From UBA5793 sp040255465 (lineage in GTDB: Bacteria > Planctomycetota > Phycisphaerae > Phycisphaerales > UBA5793), in assembly GCA_040255465.1 (NCBI GenBank), contig JBDZVA010000002.1, forward strand, positions 496,001 through 560,000: a DNA stretch of 64,000 bases. The letters are read 5' to 3'. Shown here piece after piece: positions 43,377 to 53,880 of this stretch; position 1 is the stretch's first letter; the number at the start of each line of letters is the position of its first letter. A model generated the notes under the pieces. The model did not search any database, was not told the origin of the DNA, and was given only the letters and a program-made list of their open reading frames with translations. The position numbers and the translations under genes are program-made.

Positions 43377-43898
43377 TCATACCATCATCGACTTGTTCAT
43401 GATCACGCTGCGGTAGTTGGTAATGTCCCACTTGGCTTCGCCGACGATCTTGTAGCCGCGCCGCGCGTACATTGCGATCAGTTGCGTTGCGCCCTCGGCC
43501 GTGTCGAGCGCGAGGTTTGCGATGCCGCGCCGCCTCGTCTCCTGCTCCACGGTCTCCAGCAGCCGGTTGCCGATCCCGCGCCCCTGCAACTCGGGCTCGA
43601 CGCCGAACTGCCCGAAGCACGCCACGTCGCCGCGATCATACCACGCGCAGCCAAAGACATTTGGCGGCACATAGAGCGTCACCGTGCCCACGATCGCTCC
43701 AGCGCGCTGAGCGACAAACGGCACGCCGTCCGTGAGCCGCTTGAGCGTGCCGGCCGCGTCCTGCCAGGTGGCGTGGTAGCGGAACCCAAGCCGCGCCAAC
43801 TGCCCGTACGCTCGATGCAGCAGGTGCGTGATGGCCAACACGTCATCATCCTCACGCCACGGCCGAACAACGATCGAGGCATCCACGCTGGCCGCCAT
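43377..43898 (-). CDS. GNAT-family acetyltransferase
   Basis: A 173-residue acyltransferase using acetyl-CoA. The pyrophosphate-binding motif A is FGVEPELQGRGIGNRLLETVE, and the fold order (VVRPWREDDDVLAITHLLHRAY at the start, IAMYARRGYKIVG late) is standard. The ATG at 43898 is preferred over one nine codons upstream. The substrate cannot be told. A region of about 200 bases without genes separates it from the LolA-like gene. Confidence 0.87.
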   Translation of the reverse strand: MAASVDASIVVRPWREDDDVLAITHLLHRAYGQLARLGFRYHATWQDAAGTLKRLTDGVPFVAQRAGAIVGTVTLYVPPNVFGCAWYDRGDVACFGQFGVEPELQGRGIGNRLLETVEQETRRRGIANLALDTAEGATQLIAMYARRGYKIVGEAKWDITNYRSVIMNKSMMV

Positions 43899-44099
43899 AG
43901 TCCCGTCCTCGCCGGTTGAGCGCAAGTTCGCCCGATCGGGCTCCCTCGTCCGATGTGACCGAGCCTATGCCACGGGATGGTGTGCCGCAAGACACCTGCG
44001 CGGGCGATCAAAGTAGCACGGACCCTCGGTCGGCGGATCGCGCTGTCACTGCATCGCCCCGAGACGGTCGTACGCTATCAACGGACGCCGCCGCAGCGC

Positions 44100-44894
44100 C
44101 TACGGCCCCTTGCGCTCATCCAGTGGCTGGATGTCGACGCGCCAGCCGTCTTTGAGCGATGGCGTTGCGGTGCTGAACTCTTCGGGCTTGATCTCGGCCG
44201 TGTTGATCGTGGTGTTCGCCAGGTCGACCTGCACGGTGTCTCCGCCGCGCTGGGTGATCAGGGCCCGGCCGGGAAGCAGCGTTTGGGGGTGGTACCAGAG
44301 ATCAACCGTTTCCAGGTCGTCATCGGCGCGGCGGGCGCTGAGGCGAAGGCGGTAGTAACCCGCGAGCCGAGCGCTGGCCTCGGATGATTCTCGATCGAGC
44401 AGCGTCGCGGTGAAGCGCTTGAGGATCATCGCCTTGGTCTGCCCGATGGGCAGGGGCAGGGGGCCGTCGATCGCCAGCGGGTCAATTTCCTGTCCCGGCC
44501 GCACGACCTCGCGCTTGATGAAGTGCTTCTCTTCGTTGAGGCGCTCGACGAGGTAATACCCATCGAAGATATAGTCGCGGCTCTGCTCTTCGATTCCCCG
44601 GCTGCTGATGAACTGGGTGAACGACACGCGGAACTGCTTGAGGTTGCGGTCCGGCGAAATGCTCAACACCGCCGTCCCCTTGCGCACCTGAGTGTCATCG
44701 AGCAGGGCCTGCACGGTTTCGTAACGGATCGTCGTTTGGAGGGTGTTGATCTTTGCGTCCGAGGCGGAGACGGCGTCGAGCAGCTCGTCCGCCGTTGTGA
44801 ACGCGGGAGTTGCCGCCACATCCGCCGGAGTTGATTCCGCGGGTGGCGTCAGGCCGAGCATCAGTGCCAGCAGCAGTGAGGCGATCCATGTCAC
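44100..44894 (-). CDS. LolA-like periplasmic protein
   Basis: The 264-residue protein has a signal peptide (MTWIASLLLALMLGLTPPAES). The mature part has the plan of the LolA/LolB lipoprotein-carrier fold: a helix (DELLDAVSASDAKINTLQTTIRYE), curved beta strands (RKGTAVLSISPDRNLKQFRVSF, DYIFDGYYLVERLNEEKHFIKREVV) and a late strand pair VDLWYHPQTLLPGRALI. Planctomycetes have many such LolA-like proteins of unclear job; lipoprotein or hydrophobic ligand binding is possible. The membrane protein gene precedes it by 30 bases, in the same cluster as the ABC ATPase at 46.4-47.3 kb. Confidence 0.78.
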   Translation of the reverse strand: MTWIASLLLALMLGLTPPAESTPADVAATPAFTTADELLDAVSASDAKINTLQTTIRYETVQALLDDTQVRKGTAVLSISPDRNLKQFRVSFTQFISSRGIEEQSRDYIFDGYYLVERLNEEKHFIKREVVRPGQEIDPLAIDGPLPLPIGQTKAMILKRFTATLLDRESSEASARLAGYYRLRLSARRADDDLETVDLWYHPQTLLPGRALITQRGGDTVQVDLANTTINTAEIKPEEFSTATPSLKDGWRVDIQPLDERKGP

Positions 44895-44924
44895 GAGTCA
44901 GTCTCCTTGGAAGCCGTAAGGCGG

Positions 44925-45455
44925 CTATCGCGGCTGGGGCGTCGCGGTGGGGGTCCCTTGAGTCCGATCACCGAGGGCCTCGAGTATCTCTTCGGATAAG
45001 ACGCCGTTGGCGCAAATGTATTTCCATTCGACTTTGGCCGCGTACAGGCTCACGAGCAGCGCCAGCCACGCTCCGATGCCCTCCCAGCCCCGCCAGATGG
45101 CTCTCTCGCCGGCTGCCGCTCCAGCCCAGAAGTGGAGCATCATGGCCACTGAGGTGAACACAATGGCGATAAAGCCGTACCGGAACGCCTTGAGCTTGTA
45201 GGACTTGGCCACCTGCCTGGCACTCGCATCCGCGTAGCCGTGCTCCTCGATGGCGCTTTGCACGAACTTGCCGCTGACGATGAAATAGGTGTAGATGATC
45301 GAATGGACGGTCAGCGAAAACAGCCCGGCCAGGACGACGAGCACATCAAACTGCCGGTTCCATGTCGAATCGCGCGCGACGAAATGGCCCCAGACAATGA
45401 CGAGTGTAAGCAGCAGGAGATTGGAAACGGTGAGTTGGAGAAGCAGTCGCTTCAT
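44925..45455 (-). CDS. Small membrane protein with four helices
   Basis: A 176-residue protein with hydrophobic segments at about 5-25, 38-62, 92-112 and 125-147. The loop after the second holds QSAIEEHGYADASARQVAKSYKLKAF. I do not recognise the family. Its ATG overlaps the ruvX stop as ATGA, so it is translated after ruvX. The C-terminal tail is polar with repeated Thr/Pro. Confidence 0.75.
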   Translation of the reverse strand: MKRLLLQLTVSNLLLLTLVIVWGHFVARDSTWNRQFDVLVVLAGLFSLTVHSIIYTYFIVSGKFVQSAIEEHGYADASARQVAKSYKLKAFRYGFIAIVFTSVAMMLHFWAGAAAGERAIWRGWEGIGAWLALLVSLYAAKVEWKYICANGVLSEEILEALGDRTQGTPTATPQPR

Positions 45456-45913
45456 GTCTGCGCAACGGTAGGGGGCGCATCGTCATCCGTCGCCGCGCCG
45501 GCCCCGCCACGGGCATCGAGAAAGGACCTGAGAATGGCCGCTGCCGCCAGCGAATCGCGCCGCTGCTTCTTCTGCTTGTGCGTCAGGCCGCTCTGCGACA
45601 TCGCTTCGTCGGCCGCGAACGAACTGAGCCGCTCGTCCTGCAGGTGAATGGGCAGCAGCACCGTCTCGGCGAGGCGCTCGGCGAATGCGGCGATCTTCTT
45701 AGCCCGCGGGCCGTGCGTGCCATCCATGTTGAGCGGCAGGCCGATGACCAGTTCATCCGGCTCGTGCTCGTCGACGATCGATCCAAGGCGTTCGACCAGC
45801 ACGCCGTCACTGGCCACCTCGATCATTCCCAGCGGGCTGACGATCCAGGTCTCATCGTCGCCGAGGGCCGATCCAGTCCGTTTGTCGCCGATGTCAAAGC
45901 ACAGATATCGCAT
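45452..45913 (-). CDS. ruvX: RuvX/YqgF, putative pre-16S rRNA nuclease
   Basis: A 153-residue RNase H-fold protein. Motifs are CFDIGDKRTGSALGD at 5-19 (Asp7), VIGLPLNMDGTHGPRAKK, LPIHLQDERLSSFAADEAM and the late DSLAAAAILRSFLD. YqgF matures the 5' end of 16S rRNA or resolves junctions. It follows ruvC by 15 bases; together with ruvC this makes a pair of the same fold. Confidence 0.93.
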   Translation of the reverse strand: MRYLCFDIGDKRTGSALGDDETWIVSPLGMIEVASDGVLVERLGSIVDEHEPDELVIGLPLNMDGTHGPRAKKIAAFAERLAETVLLPIHLQDERLSSFAADEAMSQSGLTHKQKKQRRDSLAAAAILRSFLDARGGAGAATDDDAPPTVAQT

Positions 45914-45928
45914 CAGGTCGTTCCTTGT

Positions 45929-46432
45929 TCACGTCAGCGCTCCAGCGCGAAGGGTTGAATGGCGTCGTGCGGCACAGAGAGCAATGGCGATCGCATCGGC
46001 GACGTCGGGCGGGTGCGGCATCTCACGAAGGCCGCACTGCGCCTGCACCGCGATCTGCATCTGCCGCTTACTCGCGTGCCCGTTGCCTGTGACCGACTTC
46101 TTGATCTCAGTCGCTCCGAGTTCCTGCAGCTCAATGTGGCGCTGCTGGGCGGTCAAGAGAATCACCCCGCGCGCGTGCCCCATTTTGATCGCCGTCGTGG
46201 GATGGGCGTAGTGGGCGTACAGCTTCTCGACCGCCATGCACTCAGGTTCCAGTTGATCGAGAATCGTGCCAAGGTCGGCGAACAGCTCGACCAGACGCTG
46301 AGCCACGGACTGGCCCGTCGTGAGTCGGATCACCCCCGCCTCGACAAGTTCAGGCTCCAGTCGATTGGGGGCGATGGTCACGCAGCCGTAGCCGGTCAGC
46401 CGCAGTCCGGGGTCGATGCCGATGATCCGCAT
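45929..46432 (-). CDS. ruvC: Holliday junction resolvase RuvC
   Basis: The 167-residue nuclease cuts Holliday junctions with RuvAB. Catalytic acids are D7 in IIGIDPGLRLTGYG, E69 in AVEKLYAH, and D143/D146 in PHPPDVADAIAIAL; the NGHASKRQMQ DNA-contact loop is present. It begins 6 bases after the ABC ATPase stop. RuvA and RuvB are not in the window. Confidence 0.96.
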   Translation of the reverse strand: MRIIGIDPGLRLTGYGCVTIAPNRLEPELVEAGVIRLTTGQSVAQRLVELFADLGTILDQLEPECMAVEKLYAHYAHPTTAIKMGHARGVILLTAQQRHIELQELGATEIKKSVTGNGHASKRQMQIAVQAQCGLREMPHPPDVADAIAIALCAARRHSTLRAGALT

Positions 46433-46438
46433 GCACTG

Positions 46439-47254
46439 TTAGGATACGGCCGTCGGCTGCGGATCGCGCGGTCGGGTCGGCAGTTGATCCGACAGAATCC
46501 CGCTGCGGCGCAGGACCTCATCTGATTCGAGCCGGCCGTCCCGCAGACGCACCACCCGTTCGCATCGGGAGACGACTTTGTCATCGTGGGTGACGAGAAA
46601 GATCGTCAGGCCATGCTCATGCAGGCTCTGCATCACTTCGAGAATGGCCTCACCCGTCTTCGAATCGAGATTCCCCGTCGGCTCGTCCGCCATGATGATC
46701 GCCGGCTCATTCACCAGCGCCCGGGCGATGGCGGCTCGCTGCTGCTGGCCGCCCGAGAGTTCGCTGGGGCGGTGGTGCAGGCGATCGCCGAGGCCGACGA
46801 GTTCGAGCTTTGCTTTCGAGCGGCGATGTCGCTCCGCCGGCGTGATGCCCTGGTAGAACAACGGCACTTCGACGTTTTCAAGGATCGTCAAGGCCGGGAT
46901 CAGGTTGAACGCCTGGAACACAAAGCCGATCTTGCGGCCGCGAATGGCGGACAGGCCCACATCATCGAGTTCCGCCACGTTCTCGCCGTCGAGGATGTAC
47001 TTTCCCGAGGTTGGGCGATCGAGCGCACCGAGCAGGTTCATCAGCGTTGACTTGCCTGAGCCGGACGAACCCATGATCGCCACGTACTCGCCGCGCTGCA
47101 CCTCAAGATCGAGCCCGCGCAGGGCTTCGACGAGCACCGAGCCGTCGGGTTTGAAGTAGGTCTTGGTCAACCCGGATAGCGCGGCGATCACCTCGCGCCC
47201 GTTCGAAGAGGCGGAAGCAGATCGCCTGGCGCCATGTTGTGAGATTTCAGACAT
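46439..47254 (-). CDS. ABC transporter ATPase of the LolD/MacB type
   Basis: The 271-residue ATPase (ATG at 47254) has Walker A GSSGSGKST at 62-70, the Q-loop FVFQAFNLIP, the LolD/MacB signature LSGGQQQRAAIARAL at 166-180, Walker B AIIMADEPTGNLDS and the H-loop VTHD. Such ATPases serve FtsX-like permeases in lipoprotein release, efflux or cell-division signalling. No permease gene is adjacent, but a LolA-like protein lies in the same directional cluster. The N-terminal 20 residues are Ser-rich and unconserved. Confidence 0.92.
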   Translation of the reverse strand: MSEISQHGARRSASASSNGREVIAALSGLTKTYFKPDGSVLVEALRGLDLEVQRGEYVAIMGSSGSGKSTLMNLLGALDRPTSGKYILDGENVAELDDVGLSAIRGRKIGFVFQAFNLIPALTILENVEVPLFYQGITPAERHRRSKAKLELVGLGDRLHHRPSELSGGQQQRAAIARALVNEPAIIMADEPTGNLDSKTGEAILEVMQSLHEHGLTIFLVTHDDKVVSRCERVVRLRDGRLESDEVLRRSGILSDQLPTRPRDPQPTAVS

Positions 47255-47325
47255 GCAGCCAAGTGTACCGGCCACGCACCGATCGGGTTCGACGCAGATT
47301 GGAATTGGGGGGCTGACCGGCCCGT

Positions 47326-47676
47326 CTACTCCGCTTCGTCCGCCGCCATCTGCAGAGCCGCCAGCGCACTGGCGGTGTCCTCTTCCTGCGGGAAGAGACG
47401 GTCAAGATGGGTCACCTCGAGCACCGACGCGATGCTCGAATTGATCGAGCAGAGGCAGAGGCGTCCGCCGCCGACACGCAGGGCCTCACGAACGCGAAGC
47501 AACTGGCTGATGTTCGAGCTGTTCAGGAATCCAACCGCCTGGAAGTTGAGCACGACATCGCAGGGGGACTCCTGCGATTCAAGTCGCTCTGCGAGGATCT
47601 GCAGATCGTCGCTCAGGAGCGGCTCGTTCTGCAGATCAACGACCACCACGTGCTCCGACCATTCATGAATCGACAT
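47326..47676 (-). CDS. STAS-domain protein, second copy
   Basis: A 116-residue single STAS domain with VVVDLQNEPLLSDDLQILAERL and VLNFQAVGFLNSSNISQLLRVRE; Ser53/Ser54 occupy the position of the phospho-acceptor serine, but the usual DS-x-G is here NSSN. Function as an anti-sigma factor antagonist is plausible. It lies downstream of gyrA in the same direction with a gap of 52 bases and could be cotranscribed. Confidence 0.85.
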   Translation of the reverse strand: MSIHEWSEHVVVVDLQNEPLLSDDLQILAERLESQESPCDVVLNFQAVGFLNSSNISQLLRVREALRVGGGRLCLCSINSSIASVLEVTHLDRLFPQEEDTASALAALQMAADEAE

Positions 47677-47728
47677 ACCCCACCCTTATGTCTGGACTCT
47701 CGATCAGCAGGCGAGTCGCCGTGGACCC

Positions 47729-50317
<2,589 letters not shown>

Positions 50318-50506
50318 GAACGCGGGGCCTTAAAATGGCGGAATCAGCCAAAAATGGTGAGCTGCGACGGGACGCCCAGTCTCTCCCAATTGTAGACCAT
50401 GCAGCCTCGAATTGCGCAGCGCTTGACCGCCCGGTCGGCCCTCATTTGGCCGGTGCCAGCCGACGCCGGCCCTCCCCGGATTCCAGGCGATTCTGATCGG
50501 GGCTTC

Positions 50507-50737
50507 TCAATCGTCCGCCGACTGATCGTGCTGAAAAACCTCGTCGAGCGGAACGTCGAACGCCTCGGCGATGCGGAACGCGAGTTCAAGCGAAGGTGCG
50601 TACTTCGCGCTCTCGATGGCGATGACGGTCTGGCGGGCAACCCCGATCAGGTCCGCCAGCGCCTGCTGCGTCATTTCGCCGTGATGAAATCGCAGCGTTC
50701 GAATCTGGTTGCGAACGCGCGTGCCGCCGCCTGCCAT
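50507..50737 (-). CDS. Xre-type transcriptional regulator
   Basis: A 76-residue helix-turn-helix protein of the small YozG/Cro type: RNQIRTLRFHHGEMTQQALADLIGVARQTVIAIESAKYAPSLELAFRIAEAF, with the recognition helix near 33-44. The ATG at 50737 has GGGGGAT upstream. It follows the small membrane protein gene by 2 bases. A paired membrane protein and Xre regulator of this kind are common in bacteria; the regulator usually controls its own pair. Confidence 0.92.
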   Translation of the reverse strand: MAGGGTRVRNQIRTLRFHHGEMTQQALADLIGVARQTVIAIESAKYAPSLELAFRIAEAFDVPLDEVFQHDQSADD

Positions 50738-50739
50738 GC

Positions 50740-51159
50740 TCAGATCCCCCGCCGGTAGTACACGATCTGAAACGCAAAGCAGAGCACCTGCGAAAGGAAT
50801 AGTGAGAGCAGCAGCAGGTGGGCGACCCAGACGACTTCGATCGAGAATACAAGGCAGGTGATCGCAGCGAGCACTCCCACAGCCAGGATCCACGATGAGT
50901 GGCTCTCGGCCCGCCAGCCGATCAGTCGATCCCGTTCATCGCGCGGTTCACGACGAGAGACAATCGCCGCCACGACGAGCCCGGCCACTAGAGCGACGAC
51001 CATCAGAATAACGGCGCCAATGAACAGCGGCACATATGGGACGATCTCCGTGACACCCTTGGAAAGCATGACCCCGGCGATGGCAAAGTAGGTTCCCAAT
51101 CCCACGACGGTGCCACCAAGTTGAATCCAGACGCTCTTTTCTTCGAACGACGCGCTCAT
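50740..51159 (-). CDS. Four-helix membrane protein paired with the Xre regulator
   Basis: The 139-residue protein has hydrophobic segments at about 11-34, 43-67, 89-108 and 111-133. An acidic/basic loop (SRREPRDERDRLIGWRAESHSSWI) sits between the second and third, typical of DUF2178-like proteins. The ATG follows GGAGG by seven bases. A good promoter (TTGACA-17-TACACT) lies 60 bases upstream with an overlapping palindrome. The function of this family is unknown. Confidence 0.87.
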   Translation of the reverse strand: MSASFEEKSVWIQLGGTVVGLGTYFAIAGVMLSKGVTEIVPYVPLFIGAVILMVVALVAGLVVAAIVSRREPRDERDRLIGWRAESHSSWILAVGVLAAITCLVFSIEVVWVAHLLLLSLFLSQVLCFAFQIVYYRRGI

Positions 51160-51220
51160 CGAAGACCTCCGCTTTCAGCTCACCGCTGCAAATCGATTCT
51201 GAGTAAAGAACACAAGACAA

Positions 51221-51249
51221 AGTGTAAGCCGCAGCATACACAATGTCAA
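51221..51249 (-). promoter_or_regulatory. Promoter of the membrane protein/Xre pair
   Basis: TTGACA (51244-51249) and TACACT (51221-51226) with a 17-base spacer on the minus strand. It is one of the clearest promoters in the window and directs a leader of about 55 bases before the membrane protein ATG. Confidence 0.8.
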
Positions 51250-51263
51250 GTATTCATGACATT
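51242..51263. promoter_or_regulatory. Palindrome over the -35 box, candidate Xre operator
   Basis: AATGTCA and TGACATT are perfect inverted arms 8 bases apart, covering the -35 box of the promoter. Its place suits repression by the Xre dimer encoded two genes down. The 8-base spacing between arm ends puts arm centres about one and a half helical turns apart, so a dimer contact is plausible but unproven. Confidence 0.55.
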
Positions 51264-51284
51264 CCGTTCTCAGGATCTCGGGAA

Positions 51285-51923
51285 TCAGCCTCGGATGGCT
51301 GGCTCGCCCTCGGCCCCCGCGTGCGGTGCCAGCAGCGCCAGGAACTCGAGGTTGCCCCGCCTGCCCTTGGATGCTCCGCCACGGAGGGGTGATTCGATCA
51401 GCCCCAGGACGGCGGCGGTGCGACTTGCGAGTTCTTCAGCCACCCGCCGGGCGATGAGTGGAGACTGGGCGTCATCCACGACTCCGCGCGCCATCCGGCC
51501 CCTTCGCCCCGTCGACTCCCCTTCGGCGCTTTGCTCATAGTGCGGCTTGATCAGCGTGATGATCCGCCCACGCTCCCGTCCGCCGAGCCAGCGCGACGCG
51601 GCCGGCACGATCAACCGCTGCGGCGTCCAGCCGGCGTCAATGACGACGAGATCGACCAGCTCATCCGGTGGGGGGGCGTGCAGGGCATTGGTCCGTTCCA
51701 TCACGACGACTCGCTCATCGCGGCGCAGGTTGTAATCCAGCATCCCATAGCCCGTGTCCACCGCATAGACGCGCGTGGCTCCGCGTCGCAGGAGGCACTC
51801 TGTAAACCCGCCGATGTTGCATCCGAAATCGGCCGCGACGAGCCCCGTGCAGTCAACCTTGAACTCGCGCAGCGCGTGCTCCAGCTTGAGCCCGCCGCGT
51901 CCAACGTAGGGTCGATCCTCCAC
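51285..51923 (-). CDS. tlyA: TlyA-like rRNA methyltransferase without the S4 domain
   Basis: The 212-residue protein matches the methyltransferase part of TlyA/RrmJ: YVGRGGLKLEHALREF at the start, the SAM motif AADFGCNIGGFTECLLRRGATRVYAVDTGYG, LVVIDAGWTPQRL and a late TLIKPHYEQ. TlyA methylates 16S/23S rRNA 2'-hydroxyls, and its usual N-terminal S4 RNA-binding domain (about 60 residues) is absent here. Of the FtsJ K-D-K-E tetrad, Asp in VVIDAGW and Lys in LIKPHYE are visible. It follows lpxI with a 5-base gap. Confidence 0.87.
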   Translation of the reverse strand: MEDRPYVGRGGLKLEHALREFKVDCTGLVAADFGCNIGGFTECLLRRGATRVYAVDTGYGMLDYNLRRDERVVVMERTNALHAPPPDELVDLVVIDAGWTPQRLIVPAASRWLGGRERGRIITLIKPHYEQSAEGESTGRRGRMARGVVDDAQSPLIARRVAEELASRTAAVLGLIESPLRGGASKGRRGNLEFLALLAPHAGAEGEPAIRG

Positions 51924-51928
51924 GCGAC

Positions 51929-52774
51929 TCAGTCCATTCCCACGATGGCCACACCGAGCCGATCTGCCGCCGCAATCACCTGCGGCTTGTCGATCAGAAT
52001 CACGCGCCCGACGCCCAGCGCCAGCGCGCGACCACCTGCGGCGCGGAGGCGCTCGATCGTGTCCACGCCGATCGTTGCGACGTCGGCGCGCATGTCATGA
52101 TCGCGGCTCGAAGCCTTGAGCAGCACCCAGGGCCGCTTGCCGCACACGTCGCCGGCCCGTTCGATCATGCCGTTTGTGCCTTCCGCCGCCTCAACCGCGA
52201 TGACATCGCGCCCCCGCACCGCCATCGCCTGCCCGACCCCCAGCGCGAGTAACTGCTCCAGCAGCGCCCAGCCAAACTCGATGTCCCGCTCTGCCTCGGC
52301 AGTGGGGGAGGTGCGCGTCATCGAGCCGGCCGCGGCAAGGTGTTCCGGGATGTACGTGCGACTGTCGATGAGCGTGACTCCGTTGCGTCCAAGTTCCTCC
52401 GCCAGTGCGGTGAGCACGGCGGGGGTGCGCCGATCGTGACGCAGGTAACGATACCACAGCAGAATGGCCCGCCAATCAGGCGGATGACGCAGCCATTGAA
52501 ATCGAGCGTACTTCCGCTTCTGCGAGACCCGGCCCACCATGACCGCCTCATGCACGCCCCAGCGGTGAAACGTGGAGATCCACCGGCCCAGACTGGTCAG
52601 CCCGACCTCCCGGAAGGTGTCGCAGTGCTCGGGCAGCGCCGATTCGAACTGGCCCGCCAATCCGATCGCCGCCACCCGGTGGCCCGCCGCGCGAATGCCA
52701 TCCGCCACCAGCAGCGGCAACTGCCCCTGACCGGCGATCAGTCCCACGCTCGGCTTTGACGCCGCTTTGTTCAT
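51929..52774 (-). CDS. lpxI: UDP-2,3-diacylglucosamine pyrophosphatase LpxI
   Basis: LpxI makes lipid X from UDP-2,3-diacylglucosamine in lipid A synthesis, in place of LpxH. The 281-residue protein (ATG at 52774) has GLIAGQGQLPLLVADGIRAAG at the start, RVSQKRKYARF, an SPTAEAERDIEFGWALLEQL segment, then VEAAEGTNGMIERAG and a late VDTIERLRAAGGRALALGVGRVILID. Lipid A supports a Gram-negative-type outer membrane in this organism. It is probably cotranscribed with the tlyA-like gene after it. Confidence 0.93.
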   Translation of the reverse strand: MNKAASKPSVGLIAGQGQLPLLVADGIRAAGHRVAAIGLAGQFESALPEHCDTFREVGLTSLGRWISTFHRWGVHEAVMVGRVSQKRKYARFQWLRHPPDWRAILLWYRYLRHDRRTPAVLTALAEELGRNGVTLIDSRTYIPEHLAAAGSMTRTSPTAEAERDIEFGWALLEQLLALGVGQAMAVRGRDVIAVEAAEGTNGMIERAGDVCGKRPWVLLKASSRDHDMRADVATIGVDTIERLRAAGGRALALGVGRVILIDKPQVIAAADRLGVAIVGMD

Positions 52775-52819
52775 GCCGGCAATCCTAGCGAGTGCAACGC
52801 GGCCGGCAGAAAAGCACAA

Positions 52820-52846
52820 GGGGGTCGGCGCATCGCGCCGACCCCC
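52820..52846 (-). terminator. Terminator of the propeller protein gene
   Basis: A perfect 12-base-pair stem (GGGGGTCGGCGC / GCGCCGACCCCC) with a 3-base loop lies about 30 bases after the stop of the minus-strand gene and is followed, in that direction, by TTGTGCTTTTC. Confidence 0.75.
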
Positions 52847-52877
52847 GAGACTGACGATTGACTCGATCAGGCGAAAC

Positions 52878-53693
52878 TCATCGGCCGTAGTGGCGCGAGA
52901 GGTGCAGGTACCGGAATCCGGTTCCTGTCATGATGGTTCGAATTGGCGTCCCGTCGAGGCCGTACTCGTACAGTCCCGAGTTGCTCGACACAAGCAGGTT
53001 TCCGTTGCCCGCTTGAATGATGCCACGCCCGGAACCAGAGATCGGGAACGACGACTCAATGCTGCCGCCGGGCGTGATGATCGTCACGTTCTGCGCTGTG
53101 AACCCAGCCACTGCGACGCGCGGCCCATTGGGTGTGTTGATCAGCGTGGCCTGCTCAGGGAACGCAATGCTGCTGTTGGGCAGACCGCCGATGAGTTGGC
53201 CGCTGAGGTTGTAGACATCAACCGTGTTATCACCGAGGTCGGAGGCAACCAGACGGTTCTGGATGAAGAACACGTCAAAAAAGTTGCCGGGGATGTTCTG
53301 CGAGAGCACATCGCCATTGTTGTTCCAGGCGTAGATGCCCGAAGCCGCAGCGCCAACAACGTAGCCATTGGGCAGCCGGTTGATCCCGCGCAGATTGTCG
53401 ATGGGGGCGCTGATGTATTCTCCGATCAGGGAACCATCCGAGTTCATCTGCCAGATGGTGTCGGCGCTCTGGTCGCTCATGAGCAGCGTGCTGCCGGGTC
53501 CGTCGATCACCGCGATACCCAGCGTTGAAAAGCCAACGTCAAAGCTGCCTATCGGATCGCCGGTATTCCGGTCCAGCACCTGCACCGAATCCGCCGTCGC
53601 ATCGTTCATCAGGATGACCTGTGCCTGCACCTGCGACGCGCCCATCGCTGTCAGCGCCGTAGCCAGAGCGACCTTCGTTATTGTGTTGAACAT
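52878..53693 (-). CDS. Secreted beta-propeller protein
   Basis: The 271-residue protein has a signal peptide ending QVQAQ (about 1-24). The mature part repeats blocks of about 40 residues such as DSVQVLDRNTGDPIGSFDVG, YVVGAAASGIYAWNNNGDVLSQN and LLVSSNSGLYEYGLDGTPIRTI, as in a six-bladed NHL/YncE-like propeller. No sorting signal is seen at the C-terminus. It is a single-gene unit with its own terminator. The ligand is unknown. Confidence 0.83.
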   Translation of the reverse strand: MFNTITKVALATALTAMGASQVQAQVILMNDATADSVQVLDRNTGDPIGSFDVGFSTLGIAVIDGPGSTLLMSDQSADTIWQMNSDGSLIGEYISAPIDNLRGINRLPNGYVVGAAASGIYAWNNNGDVLSQNIPGNFFDVFFIQNRLVASDLGDNTVDVYNLSGQLIGGLPNSSIAFPEQATLINTPNGPRVAVAGFTAQNVTIITPGGSIESSFPISGSGRGIIQAGNGNLLVSSNSGLYEYGLDGTPIRTIMTGTGFRYLHLSRHYGR

Positions 53694-53880
53694 TCTCTCA
53701 CAACTCCTTCCGCTTGCCCGTCACCCGGCGCGTTGCGCGACTGGATGTGCCGGACGTCGACACCACTTCCGGCCGCGATGGGACAATCGCGAGGGCAACG
53801 GAGACCGTTTTTTGAGTATACGTGGCCCGCGATGCAAGGGGCGGCGATTTCGGCAACGCAGCGGCCGGACCCTTGCGACT

